Source: Lachnospiraceae bacterium G11 (lineage in GTDB: Bacteria; Bacillota; Clostridia; Lachnospirales; Lachnospiraceae). Taken from it: 64,000 bases of DNA. A program made the translations under genes and the position numbers. The notes beneath the pieces are model-generated. The model saw only the letters and a program-made list of their open reading frames with translations. It did not search any database and had not been told where the DNA came from. Of this stretch, positions 17,212-25,826 are shown in pieces; the first letter of the stretch is position 1; every line of letters begins with the position of its first letter. The stretch spans positions 124,001-188,000 of the forward strand of contig FMWZ01000004.1 in NCBI GenBank assembly GCA_900103495.1, read 5' to 3'.

Positions 17212-17906
17212 TAGACAGACTGTCCAAGCAATACAAGAATAAAATAGCTGTAGACAGAGTATCGGTAAAACTTAATAAGGGTGTTTATGGCCTTCTTGGA
17301 GCAAACGGCGCCGGAAAGTCTACCCTTATGCGAATGATTTGCGGGATTTTAAAACCTACAAGCGGAACAGTTACATTTGACGGGATGAGTGTTGAAACGG
17401 AGGCATTCAGGTCGATTCTCGGATATCTTCCCCAGGATTTTGGATATTATCCGGAGTTTAGCGGAAGAGACTTCATTTTATACATGGCGGCTTTAAAAGG
17501 TATCCCCAAAAGAGAAGCGAGGAAAAGAAGCGATGAACTGTTAAAACTTGTGGGGCTTGAAGATGTGGCAGATAAGAAAATCAAGACATATTCAGGTGGA
17601 ATGAAGCAAAGAGTAGGAATCGCACAGGCTCTTTTAAACAATCCAAAACTGTTGATATTGGATGAGCCCACCGCAGGACTTGACCCGAAAGAAAGAGTTC
17701 GTTTCAGAAACCTTATCGAGAAAATCGGAGATGATTGTATAGTAATCCTGTCAACACATATCGTGTCGGATGTTGAACATATTTCAGATCAGGTAATGAT
17801 GATGAAGGACGGAAGATTCATCTTCCAGGGCAAATGGAGCGACAAGGATGAGAGCCTTGAGGATTTCTATTTAAGGCAGTTTGAGGAGGATGGAGTAATT
17901 GAATAA
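17199..17906 (+). CDS. ABC transporter ATP-binding protein
   Basis: A 235-residue ATPase with Walker A GANGAGKST (about residues 33-41), the Q-loop, signature motif YSGGMKQR, Walker B LLILDEPTAGLD and switch His in LSTHIV. It is of the drug/lantibiotic/Na+ exporter type with a single domain. It is coupled by overlaps to the membrane protein upstream (13 bases) and the permease downstream (8 bases). GGAGG is located a few bases before the ATG. Confidence 0.94.
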   Translation: MELVIDRLSKQYKNKIAVDRVSVKLNKGVYGLLGANGAGKSTLMRMICGILKPTSGTVTFDGMSVETEAFRSILGYLPQDFGYYPEFSGRDFILYMAALKGIPKREARKRSDELLKLVGLEDVADKKIKTYSGGMKQRVGIAQALLNNPKLLILDEPTAGLDPKERVRFRNLIEKIGDDCIVILSTHIVSDVEHISDQVMMMKDGRFIFQGKWSDKDESLEDFYLRQFEEDGVIE

Positions 17907-19098
17907 TTTCGGAACCATATATAAATACGAACTTAAAAAGATCGTATGCAAGAAACTGTTTGTTATTTTGGCAATTTTGATGTTTGCGTTAACAGTTTTT
18001 ACCCCTTTTTCGAACCTTATCGGAAATTATATTGAAGACGGGACCCCGATTGAGAGTAACCTCTCATACTACAAGGAGACTCAGGCAGGTATTAAGGCAA
18101 TATCCGGAAGGAAAATCGACATAGACCTGATGAGAGAAACAATGGAAGCATATAAAAAAGTTCCCACAGTCCCTGATTATACAAAAACAGATGAGTATAA
18201 AAAATACGCAAGGCCATATAACGAAGTTTTTGCCATTCTGAGAGGTCCTATGGAAATGAAGTTTGAAGAGTTTCAGAAATGGGAGCCTGATGAAGAAGAG
18301 TATTATAAAAAAAGAACGGAGAGTATAGAACAGCTGTGGTCTGAAATCGGTCTTACCGATGGAGAGAAACAGTTTTTCAGAGATAAAGACAAAGAGATAG
18401 AAAAGCCGCTTATATATTATTACCATGATGCGTATGATATTCTCTTATCAGATTATCAGACAATCGGTATTATGGTTTTGGTCATGATTGCGATTGTTTT
18501 ATCCGGATTGTTTCCGGGTGAACGTGCAATGAAAACAGACCAGCTTATTCTTTCAAACAAGCTTGGTAAAAAGACAACGTTTTTGGCCAAGATGTCAGCA
18601 GGTATTACGGTGGGCCTCGGAACTTCCGTTATCTTAACGTTATCATTATTTGCTGTCGTGCTCGGATACTTTGGCACTGAAGGATATGACCTGATGATGA
18701 CAGTCTTTTTCAGGGATTATACATATCCTGTTACGGTGGGGACAGGATGCATAATCTGCTATGCAATCCTCCAGGTAGTTGCACTGCTGTGGTCGATTTT
18801 TGTAATGGCAATTTCAGAGTTTATCAAAAACGGAATGGCAACACTGGCGACCACGATGTTGATAGTAATTGTGGGTGGCATGATATCTGTTCCTGACCAG
18901 TTCAGAGTAATTGGTCAGATTTGGGATTGGCTTCCGACTTCATACCTTGCATTCTGGAACGTGTTTGATGAAAGGACACTTCCCATGTTTGGAAAGTACT
19001 TTCTGTCGTGGCAGGTTTTGCCGGTATTATATCTCTTTGCAACAGTGATTATTTTCTTTGTGGGAAAAAGAAAATATGAGAGCGTAAGTGCCGAATAA
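17899..19098 (+). CDS. ABC-2 type transporter permease
   Basis: A 399-residue protein starting at TTG after GAGGAGG. One membrane segment lies near the N-terminus (about residues 17-36), then a roughly 150-residue extracytoplasmic region rich in charged residues and Tyr, then about five segments from residue 190 on. This is the ABC-2 export permease layout seen in antimicrobial-peptide resistance and bacitracin-type exporters. It partners with the overlapping ATPase gene. The substrate is unknown. Confidence 0.85.
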   Translation: MNNFGTIYKYELKKIVCKKLFVILAILMFALTVFTPFSNLIGNYIEDGTPIESNLSYYKETQAGIKAISGRKIDIDLMRETMEAYKKVPTVPDYTKTDEYKKYARPYNEVFAILRGPMEMKFEEFQKWEPDEEEYYKKRTESIEQLWSEIGLTDGEKQFFRDKDKEIEKPLIYYYHDAYDILLSDYQTIGIMVLVMIAIVLSGLFPGERAMKTDQLILSNKLGKKTTFLAKMSAGITVGLGTSVILTLSLFAVVLGYFGTEGYDLMMTVFFRDYTYPVTVGTGCIICYAILQVVALLWSIFVMAISEFIKNGMATLATTMLIVIVGGMISVPDQFRVIGQIWDWLPTSYLAFWNVFDERTLPMFGKYFLSWQVLPVLYLFATVIIFFVGKRKYESVSAE

Positions 19099-19113
19099 TA
19101 GTGTATAATATAA

Positions 19114-19137
19114 GAGGCGGGTGTTAAAGCCCGCCTC
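19114..19137 (+). terminator. GC-rich hairpin after the exporter operon
   Basis: GAGGCGGG, an 8-base loop, CCCGCCTC. The following bases (AATTAACTG) are not a T run, so termination would be inefficient and may let transcription into the next gene. A TATAAT at 19104-19109 just upstream could be a promoter. Confidence 0.55.
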
Positions 19138-19164
19138 AATTAACTGTTAAGGGAGGTATTATAA

Positions 19165-20859
19165 GTGGATTATAAGGCAAGATATGAAGAGTGGCTTTCA
19201 AAACTTAATGATAATGATCCTTTAAAGAAACAGCTTTTAGATATAGCAGGCGATGAGAAAGAAATTGAGGACAGATTCTATCAGGACCTGTCATTCGGTA
19301 CTGCGGGACTCAGAGGTAAAGTGGGCGCAGGAACCAACAGAATGAACTTCTATACCGTGGGCAAGGCTTCCCAGGGCATTGCCGATTTTATTGTTTCAAA
19401 GGGCAAGGAGGCGTGTGAAAAGGGCCTTATTATTGCCCATGACCCCAGACATTTTTCCAAGGAGTTCTCACAGTTTGCGGCAGGTATTTTTGCTGCCAAC
19501 GGAATCAAGGCTTATGTATTCCCAGATTTGAGACCTACACCTGAACTGGCTTTCATGATAAGAAAGCTTGGGACAACATCGGGAATCAATATTACAGCCA
19601 GCCACAACCCCAAGGAATATAACGGCTACAAGGCTTACTGGGATGACGGATGTCAGGTTTCCTCAGAGATTGCTGACGGAATGACAGAGTGCATCAATGC
19701 CGTTGATATCTGGAACGGAATAAAGACTTCAGACTTTGATGAAGGCGTAAAGAGCGGCAAAATCATAGTCCTCGGTGAAGAGTATGACAGAGCCTATCTT
19801 GATAAGATAGAGTCCCTTGCAATTCATGAAGGTGACGAGCTGGATCTTACGATTCCTCTTGTTTACACACCTTTAAACGGATGCGGTTCAATACCCTTCA
19901 GACAGATGCTTAATGACAGAGGCTTTACAAACTGGACAATAGTTCCGGAACAGGAGAACCCGGATCCTGATTTTACCACAGTAGGATATCCCAATCCCGA
20001 GGACCCCAAGGCCTTCAAGTTAAGCGAAGAGTACGGAAGAAAGTTCGGCGCAGAGCTCCTTATGGCCACCGACCCCGACTCAGACAGATTCGCAATCGAG
20101 ATAAGAGATAACGACGGAAACTACATTCCTCTTAACGGAAACCAGACCGGTTATCTCCTTGTTAACTATATTCTGGAAGGACATAAGAGCGCAGGTACAT
20201 TACCCAAAAACGGCGCAATGGTTAAGTCCATCGTTACCTCGACCCTTTCAACAATTATGGCCAAGGCTTACGGCGTAGAGATGTTTGAGACCCTCACAGG
20301 CTTTAAGAACATCTGTGGTAAAATCCCCTATCTCCACGAACACGGCCTTAAGTACCTCTTTGGCTACGAGGAGTCAGTAGGATATGCAATCTGTGAAGAC
20401 ATCAGAGACAAGGACGGAATCAGTGCCGGCATGATGGTTGCCGAAGCCGCCGCTTATTACCGCAAGGAGGGCAAGACTCTTTGGGATGTTCTTCAGGAGA
20501 TTTATGCCAAGTACGGTTATTTCGCAGAGGATGAGCCGAACATCGTTCTCGAGGGTATTCCCGGAGCCAAAAGGATTCAGAGAATGATGAAGTGGTTCAG
20601 AGAGAATATTCCTTCAAGCGTTGCGGGAGCCAAGGTGGAGAAGGTTATCGATTACATTAACGGATACGAGGATATTCCTCCTCAGAATGCCATCAGACTT
20701 TTCCTTGATAACGGCTCATGGTTCGCCATCAGACCTTCTGGTACCGAGCCCAAGATTAAGTTCTATTTCTACTCTAACCGCGATTCAAGACAGAATGCTC
20801 TTGATACCAACAGGAAGATTAAGGATGAGATTTTTGCTCTCATTAATTCAGTAGAGTAA
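19165..20859 (+). CDS. Phospho-sugar mutase (phosphoglucomutase/phosphomannomutase family)
   Basis: A 564-residue alpha-D-phosphohexomutase of the long bacterial PgcA type. The catalytic phosphoserine motif is TASHNP with Ser146. The metal-binding loop is ATDPDSDRFAIE, the sugar-specificity loop includes GYEESVG, and the phosphate-binding loop is RPSGTEPKIKFY near the C-terminus. It interconverts hexose 1- and 6-phosphates for glycogen and cell-wall sugars. The start is GTG after GGGAGGT. It shares its strand with glmS nearby, also a hexose-phosphate enzyme. Confidence 0.93.
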   Translation: MDYKARYEEWLSKLNDNDPLKKQLLDIAGDEKEIEDRFYQDLSFGTAGLRGKVGAGTNRMNFYTVGKASQGIADFIVSKGKEACEKGLIIAHDPRHFSKEFSQFAAGIFAANGIKAYVFPDLRPTPELAFMIRKLGTTSGINITASHNPKEYNGYKAYWDDGCQVSSEIADGMTECINAVDIWNGIKTSDFDEGVKSGKIIVLGEEYDRAYLDKIESLAIHEGDELDLTIPLVYTPLNGCGSIPFRQMLNDRGFTNWTIVPEQENPDPDFTTVGYPNPEDPKAFKLSEEYGRKFGAELLMATDPDSDRFAIEIRDNDGNYIPLNGNQTGYLLVNYILEGHKSAGTLPKNGAMVKSIVTSTLSTIMAKAYGVEMFETLTGFKNICGKIPYLHEHGLKYLFGYEESVGYAICEDIRDKDGISAGMMVAEAAAYYRKEGKTLWDVLQEIYAKYGYFAEDEPNIVLEGIPGAKRIQRMMKWFRENIPSSVAGAKVEKVIDYINGYEDIPPQNAIRLFLDNGSWFAIRPSGTEPKIKFYFYSNRDSRQNALDTNRKIKDEIFALINSVE

Positions 20860-20870
20860 GGAGAAGTATT

Positions 20871-21437
20871 TTGGGAAGAGAAGTTTGGAAACCGGGAAAT
20901 ATGCTTTACCCCGTGCCGGCTGTAATGGTCAGCTGCGGACGTGAGGGAGAGAAGCCCAACATTATAACTTTGGCCTGGGTTGGAAATGTGTGTTCCGACC
21001 CGGTTATGCTTACCATATCCGTGAGAAAAAACAGATATTCCTACGATATCATCAAAGAGACCGGGGAATTCGTGGTTAATCTCACAAACAGAGAGCTGGC
21101 AAGAGCCTGTGACTGGTGCGGAGTCAAATCCGGAAGGGATTTTGACAAGTATAAAGAGATGGGTCTTACCCCATCCAAATCGGAAACCGTCAAGGCTCCG
21201 GGAATCGCTGAGAGTCCCGTAAGCATTGAATGCAAGGTTAAGGACATCGTAGAGCTTGGAACTCATGACATGTTTGTAGCAGAAGTAACGGCGGTTACCG
21301 TAGACGACAAATACATGGATGAATCCGGCAAGTTTGACCTGGATACCGCGGACCTTATTGCCTATTCTCACGGTGAGTATTTTACCCTTGGAGAGAAACT
21401 TGGAAAGTTCGGTTTTAGCGTCAAAAAAGTGAAATAA
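20871..21437 (+). CDS. Flavin reductase-like domain protein (flavoredoxin family)
   Basis: A 188-residue protein of the DIM6/NTAB flavin reductase fold. Visible features are the N-terminal WKPGNMLYPVPAVMVSC, the NIITLAWVGNVCSDPVMLTI strand pair, and FVVNLTNRELA, regions that bind FMN in this family. The start is TTG after AAGGAGAAG. It lies 11 bases after the mutase gene, so the two are probably one transcript. A terminator follows immediately. The electron partner and substrate cannot be predicted. Confidence 0.87.
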   Translation: MGREVWKPGNMLYPVPAVMVSCGREGEKPNIITLAWVGNVCSDPVMLTISVRKNRYSYDIIKETGEFVVNLTNRELARACDWCGVKSGRDFDKYKEMGLTPSKSETVKAPGIAESPVSIECKVKDIVELGTHDMFVAEVTAVTVDDKYMDESGKFDLDTADLIAYSHGEYFTLGEKLGKFGFSVKKVK

Positions 21438-21443
21438 AAAATC

Positions 21444-21475
21444 AAAGCCAACCCGCATAAAGGTTGGCTTTTTTG
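21444..21475 (+). terminator. Intrinsic terminator after the flavin reductase gene
   Basis: AAAGCCAACC, a loop, GGTTGGCTTT with six T in a row. It sits between the reductase gene and glmS. Confidence 0.92.
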
Positions 21476-21535
21476 ATGCATTAAAGGCGAAAAATAATCA
21501 TTGGGTAAAATAAGATATTCAGAAAGGGATAATCT

Positions 21536-23401
21536 ATGTGTGGAATAGTTGGATATGTGGGTGATAAGCAGGCTGCAGGCATGCTTATTGAAGGACTCAC
21601 AAAGCTTGAGTATAGGGGATACGATTCCGCCGGAATAGCAGTAAGAAATAAGGAGAATCCTGCTGAAGTAGTTAAGACCATCGGTAAGATCAAAAATCTT
21701 ATCGAGAAAACCGATAACGGTAAAGCTGTAAAGGGAAATTGCGGAATAGGACATACACGTTGGGCAACTCATGGAGCGCCCAGCCAGATTAATGCACATC
21801 CTCATGTATCAGGCAACTGTACCAACTCCGGCTCAGGCCCTGTAGAGTCAGAGGTGGTGGGCGTTCATAACGGAATCATTGAGAATTTCCAGGAACTTAA
21901 GGCCAAACTCGAGAGACACAACTACAAGTTCTACTCACAGACAGATACAGAGGTACTTATTAAACTTGTGGATTATTACTACAAGAAGTACAACATCGGA
22001 CCTATCGATGCTCTTGCCAAGACCATAGTCAGAGTTAGAGGCTCTTATGCTCTTGCTGTAATGTTTAAGGATATCCCTGAGAAGATATTCGTGGCAAGAA
22101 AAGACTCACCCATGATTATCGGTGTGAATAAGAACGAGACATTCATAGCCTCTGATGTACCTGCAATTCTTAATCACACAAGAAACGTATATTACATCGG
22201 AAACCTTGAGATGGCTGAATTAAGTGCAGGACAGGCCACGTTCTACAATCTCGACGGTGATGTAATTACCAAAGAACTTACAGAGATTAACTGGGATGCT
22301 GAGGCTGCCGAGAAGGGCGGTTTTGAGCATTTCATGATGAAGGAGATTCACGAGCAGCCCAAGGCAGTTGAAGACACCCTTCACAAATATGTTAAGGAAG
22401 ATAAGAAGATTGACCTTGGGGAAGTGGGAATCAAGGAAGAAGATATAAAGAACTTTGAGGGCATTCATTTTGTTGCCTGTGGTTCGGCATGGCATGTTGG
22501 AATGCAGGCCAAGTATGTCTTTGAGGATTTGGCGGATATTCCCGTAAATGTTAGTCTTGCTTCTGAGTTCAGATATTCCAAGGCAAAGCTTAATACCAAG
22601 GATCTGGTGGTTATCATTTCCCAGTCCGGAGAAACTGCAGATTCGTTGGCTGCCCTTCGTATTGCAAAAGAGAAGGGACTTAAAACTCTGGCGATAGTTA
22701 ATGTAATCGGAAGTTCCATAGCAAGAGAAGCGGATTACGTAATGTACACTGTCGCAGGACCCGAGATATCCGTTGCAACAACCAAGGCCTACAGCTGTCA
22801 GCTGGTGGCAACATTCCTTCTTGCCCTTGAATTTGGCCGTGTACGAAGCGGACTTGAAGGATATGAAACATATATAGACGAACTCAATTCTCTGCCCGAG
22901 AAGATAAACAGGACTCTTGAGGATAAGGAGCGCATTCAGTGGTTCGCCGCGAAGTATGCCAATGCCAAGGATGTATTCTTCATTGGAAGAGGTATCGATT
23001 ACGCAATAGGTCTTGAGGGCTCCCTTAAGATGAAGGAGATAAGCTATATCCATTCCGAAGGTTATGCAGCCGGCGAGCTTAAACACGGAACCATTTCCCT
23101 TATTGAGGATGGAACTCTTGTAATCGGTCTTCTTACTCAGAGCGATTTATATGAAAAAACTCTCAGCAATATGTTAGAATGTAAGAGCAGGGGCGCATAT
23201 TTAATGGGGGTAACCGCATACGGCAAATATGACGTGGAAGACAGCGTTAATTTCTCCGTATACGTTCCCAAGGTTGATGAGCACTTTATCGGAAGCCTTG
23301 CAATCGTACCCTTGCAGCTACTCGGTTATTACATTTCTGTTTCCAAAGGACTTGACGTGGATAAGCCCAGAAACCTTGCAAAGAGTGTAACGGTGGAATA
23401 G
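21536..23401 (+). CDS. glmS: Glutamine-fructose-6-phosphate aminotransferase (isomerising)
   Basis: A 621-residue enzyme that makes glucosamine-6-phosphate from fructose-6-phosphate and glutamine for peptidoglycan. The N-terminal nucleophile glutaminase domain begins MCGIVGYVG with catalytic Cys2 (Cys1 after Met removal) and has GHTRWATHG. Two SIS domains follow, with SQSGETADSLAALR and the C-terminal KSVTVE. Only about 60 bases lie between the upstream terminator and the ATG, too little for a glmS ribozyme, so it is not regulated in that way here. Confidence 0.97.
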   Translation: MCGIVGYVGDKQAAGMLIEGLTKLEYRGYDSAGIAVRNKENPAEVVKTIGKIKNLIEKTDNGKAVKGNCGIGHTRWATHGAPSQINAHPHVSGNCTNSGSGPVESEVVGVHNGIIENFQELKAKLERHNYKFYSQTDTEVLIKLVDYYYKKYNIGPIDALAKTIVRVRGSYALAVMFKDIPEKIFVARKDSPMIIGVNKNETFIASDVPAILNHTRNVYYIGNLEMAELSAGQATFYNLDGDVITKELTEINWDAEAAEKGGFEHFMMKEIHEQPKAVEDTLHKYVKEDKKIDLGEVGIKEEDIKNFEGIHFVACGSAWHVGMQAKYVFEDLADIPVNVSLASEFRYSKAKLNTKDLVVIISQSGETADSLAALRIAKEKGLKTLAIVNVIGSSIAREADYVMYTVAGPEISVATTKAYSCQLVATFLLALEFGRVRSGLEGYETYIDELNSLPEKINRTLEDKERIQWFAAKYANAKDVFFIGRGIDYAIGLEGSLKMKEISYIHSEGYAAGELKHGTISLIEDGTLVIGLLTQSDLYEKTLSNMLECKSRGAYLMGVTAYGKYDVEDSVNFSVYVPKVDEHFIGSLAIVPLQLLGYYISVSKGLDVDKPRNLAKSVTVE

Positions 23402-23418
23402 GGCCAAGAGGGTTTGGC

Positions 23419-23679
23419 ATGAATAACGAAATAAGAATGAGCGTTTCTTCAATGACTAGGAAGGATGACAAGAAAGCCATCTATGTAATGTTTCAGGATG
23501 GGAAGAAGTCAGCTGAATTTGAGGTGCCCGAAATTAAGCTTCTGAGTAATGACGGGTTCAGTGACGAAGAGATAAATCAGCTTAAGGAGTACATGGCAAA
23601 TTCCCTGGATGATATCTACGAGGTTGCAAAGAAAGTAAATCCCATGAAGGGCTTCATGGGAGCAGAACAAGGTAAATAA
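23419..23679 (+). CDS. Small conserved-looking protein of unknown function
   Basis: An 86-residue acidic protein, MNNEIRMSVSSMTRKDDKKA at the start. It is predicted to have an N-terminal beta sheet (YVMFQDGKKSAEFEVPEIKL) and a C-terminal helix (SDEEINQLKEYMANSLDDIY). There is no membrane segment or known motif. It begins 17 bases after glmS, is preceded by GAGGG, and is followed by a terminator, so it is the last gene of the glmS transcript. Function unknown. Confidence 0.75.
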   Translation: MNNEIRMSVSSMTRKDDKKAIYVMFQDGKKSAEFEVPEIKLLSNDGFSDEEINQLKEYMANSLDDIYEVAKKVNPMKGFMGAEQGK

Positions 23680-23700
23680 ATTAATAAAGAAGCATAGCAA

Positions 23701-23733
23701 AAGACCCGGTCGTCAGACCGGGCCTTTCTCTTC
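23701..23733 (+). terminator. Intrinsic terminator after the small protein gene
   Basis: AAGACCCGGTC, loop GTCA, GACCGGGCCTT with one mismatch, then a C/T-rich tail. It ends the glmS transcript. Confidence 0.88.
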
Positions 23734-23754
23734 TTTCTTTATGGAAGGGGGGAG

Positions 23755-23797
23755 AAAAAGTCGTGTGTGTTAGGGTAGAGGGGGAGCACGACTTTTT
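23755..23797. other. Second long hairpin in the same intergenic region
   Basis: AAAAAGTCGTG pairs perfectly with CACGACTTTTT across a 21-base purine-rich loop (GGGTAGAGGGGGAG). It has A and T runs on both sides, so it could end transcription in either direction, or be a structured RNA. Confidence 0.6.
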
Positions 23798-23984
23798 CGA
23801 TGGGAAAATATAATGGAGTATGCTTAAAAAGCATTTCAACTACCACAATCATAGTATCATACCATATTTATGATGTCAAAAGTAAAAATCTACTTTTAGT
23901 TGCTTTTTAGGTTGAACTTGAAAAAAATATCTTTTATTATATAAATATACAACAAAAAACTTATTTAGGGGGTATAGGGAACAG
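23798..23984 (+). promoter_or_regulatory. Promoter region of the XRE-PAS-DHp-REC gene
   Basis: AT-rich. The best promoter is TTGAAA (23918-23923), a 16-base spacer and TATAAA (23940-23945), about 40 bases before the ATG. Small perfect inverted repeats lie upstream: ATGCTT-AAA-AAGCAT (near 23820-23834) and AAAAGTA-N6-TACTTTT (near 23879-23898), possible operators for the XRE domain. Apart from these and the two hairpins, the 305-base gap at 23680-23984 shows no gene. Confidence 0.45.
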
Positions 23985-25826
23985 ATGTACACCGGTGAGA
24001 TGATGCAGGATGAGTTCGCATTGAAACTTACTTCTCTACGTAAGGAAAAAGGATGGACTCAGGAAGAACTTGCCGAGAGATGCGGTATATCCAGACAGGC
24101 AGTTGCTAAGTGGGAAGGCGGTAAAAGCTTACCTGATATCTTCCGAATTGTTGAATTGGCGGATTTGTTTCAGGTTGATGTAGCCGATATTCTTCCCGAT
24201 ACGGAAAGCAACCTTAACTTAAAGTATTGTATTGAGGCAGTGGGAGATATTTTTGCCAGTGCCATTATTGTTAATCTCACTAAGAATGAGTTTGACTATG
24301 TGAGAAACGAAGATATATTTGGCAACATTGTGGAACCCAGAGGTTTGTATGAAGAGCTGTATGATAAGGCTCAAAGAAGCGTTCCCGATGCAAACCAAAG
24401 ACTTAACTTTATAAAGCTTTTTAAGCGCGACGTCCTTCTTAAATCAGCTGAGGCCGGTGAGAAGGTTGTTTCCCTTGATCACAAAATAAAAGACGCAAAC
24501 GGCGTGCCCCACTGGGTTCAGACCACGGCGTGCTTTGTAAGGGAGGCGAGCCATGCTGAAGTTGTTGCAATTTTCTTCATCCGAGTAATAGATGCCGAGA
24601 AGGAAAGGGAAGAGAAGAGCGAAAGAGAAATTATTGAGAGACAGAGTATTATTAATGTTCTTTCAAATGAGTATGACGCTGTTTTCCTTTCAAATCTCGA
24701 TACCGGCGAAGTTTTGTATTCCTATTCGGAGAATGTTGCCGATGTGGGTGAAGAAGCCGTAGAACTGATGGAAGGCTTTTCCAACTGCTTTTCCGATGAA
24801 CTTTCCGAGATGCATAAACTTCTGGTACATCCGGATGATATAGAGTCATTCAAGAAGTCCATATCCAAACAGTACGTTACGGATATGTTAAGGAAGCATG
24901 AATCCTTTGTATGTAACTACAGAATGCTGGTCAATGATAAGATGATGCACTATCAGACCAGGTTCGTTCGCGCTGTTGATTTTGAGACCAGCAATAACTT
25001 TATCGCAGGTATTCATTGCGTTGAGCCATATTATAAGGATATTGAGAGACAGCAGAAAGAGTTGGAGAGCACCATTGACACCATAAGAAGCAACCAGGAT
25101 GAGAGAGATAATCTTATTATCCAGCTGTCTCACGACATAAGAACACCTCTGAACTCTATAATGGGATTTTTGAATCTCGCAAAGGATTCCTCCAAGGGGG
25201 AGGACAAGGATTATTATCTCAGAATGGCTACAGAGGCCTGCGAGAACATGACTGTTGTTATGAACAATGTTATCGATCTGGTTTCTCCCAAGGGTGACAA
25301 TGTCATTATCAAGAAACAGGACTGGGCTATAAAGAAACTCCTTAACCAGGTTATTTCTTCCACCAACGACATGGCCAAGAAGGTAGGCCTGGATTCCATT
25401 GGCAAGAAGGAGGAGCCCGAGGAGAGTAAGCCTTCAAGGACTAAACTTGAGGGTAAAAGGATTCTTCTTGTTGAGGATACCGAGGCTAATGCTATGGTTA
25501 CGGGAGCATTTCTTAAGGATTGGGGCGTTGAGATGATGCGTGCCCATGACGGAGTGGAAGCTCTTGAGATGATGGAGAAGTCTCCTCTTAAGGGATTTGA
25601 TTTGGTTCTTATGGATATTCAGATGCCTGAGATGGACGGATATGAGGCGACCAAGAGAATCAGAAAGCTGTCTAACAAAACCTGCTCCAAGGTGCCCATT
25701 ATAGCTCTGACGGCAAGCGTATTTGACTCGGAGAAGGAAGAGGCCTTAAACGCAGGAATGAATGACCACATATGTAAGCCATTCACTCCCAAGCAGCTCT
25801 ATGACAAGATTGTATCCTATGTCTAG
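23985..25826 (+). CDS. XRE DNA-binding / PAS / DHp / receiver hybrid regulator without an ATPase domain
   Basis: A 613-residue soluble protein. Residues about 8-65 form an XRE/Cro helix-turn-helix (WTQEELAERCGISRQAVAKW). Residues about 75-205 and 225-345 look like two PAS-like sensor regions joined by a charged helix. A DHp helix pair follows with LIIQLSHDIRTPLNSIMGF and phospho-acceptor His383. A receiver domain fills about 487-613 with Asp544 in LMDIQMPEMDG, the ALTAS Thr/Ser and Lys in ICKPF. Between the DHp (ends about 440) and the receiver only some 46 residues remain; N-box, G1 and G2 motifs of HATPase_c are absent. It therefore cannot act as a kinase alone. It could receive phosphate from another kinase and act directly on DNA. 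Its stop codon overlaps the convergent dipeptidase stop. Confidence 0.9.
   Translation: MYTGEMMQDEFALKLTSLRKEKGWTQEELAERCGISRQAVAKWEGGKSLPDIFRIVELADLFQVDVADILPDTESNLNLKYCIEAVGDIFASAIIVNLTKNEFDYVRNEDIFGNIVEPRGLYEELYDKAQRSVPDANQRLNFIKLFKRDVLLKSAEAGEKVVSLDHKIKDANGVPHWVQTTACFVREASHAEVVAIFFIRVIDAEKEREEKSEREIIERQSIINVLSNEYDAVFLSNLDTGEVLYSYSENVADVGEEAVELMEGFSNCFSDELSEMHKLLVHPDDIESFKKSISKQYVTDMLRKHESFVCNYRMLVNDKMMHYQTRFVRAVDFETSNNFIAGIHCVEPYYKDIERQQKELESTIDTIRSNQDERDNLIIQLSHDIRTPLNSIMGFLNLAKDSSKGEDKDYYLRMATEACENMTVVMNNVIDLVSPKGDNVIIKKQDWAIKKLLNQVISSTNDMAKKVGLDSIGKKEEPEESKPSRTKLEGKRILLVEDTEANAMVTGAFLKDWGVEMMRAHDGVEALEMMEKSPLKGFDLVLMDIQMPEMDGYEATKRIRKLSNKTCSKVPIIALTASVFDSEKEEALNAGMNDHICKPFTPKQLYDKIVSYV

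Noticed and set aside
22220-23086. 288-codon open frame on the minus strand
   Set aside because: Shadow of glmS; the plus-strand protein is well conserved and the minus frame has no recognisable domain.
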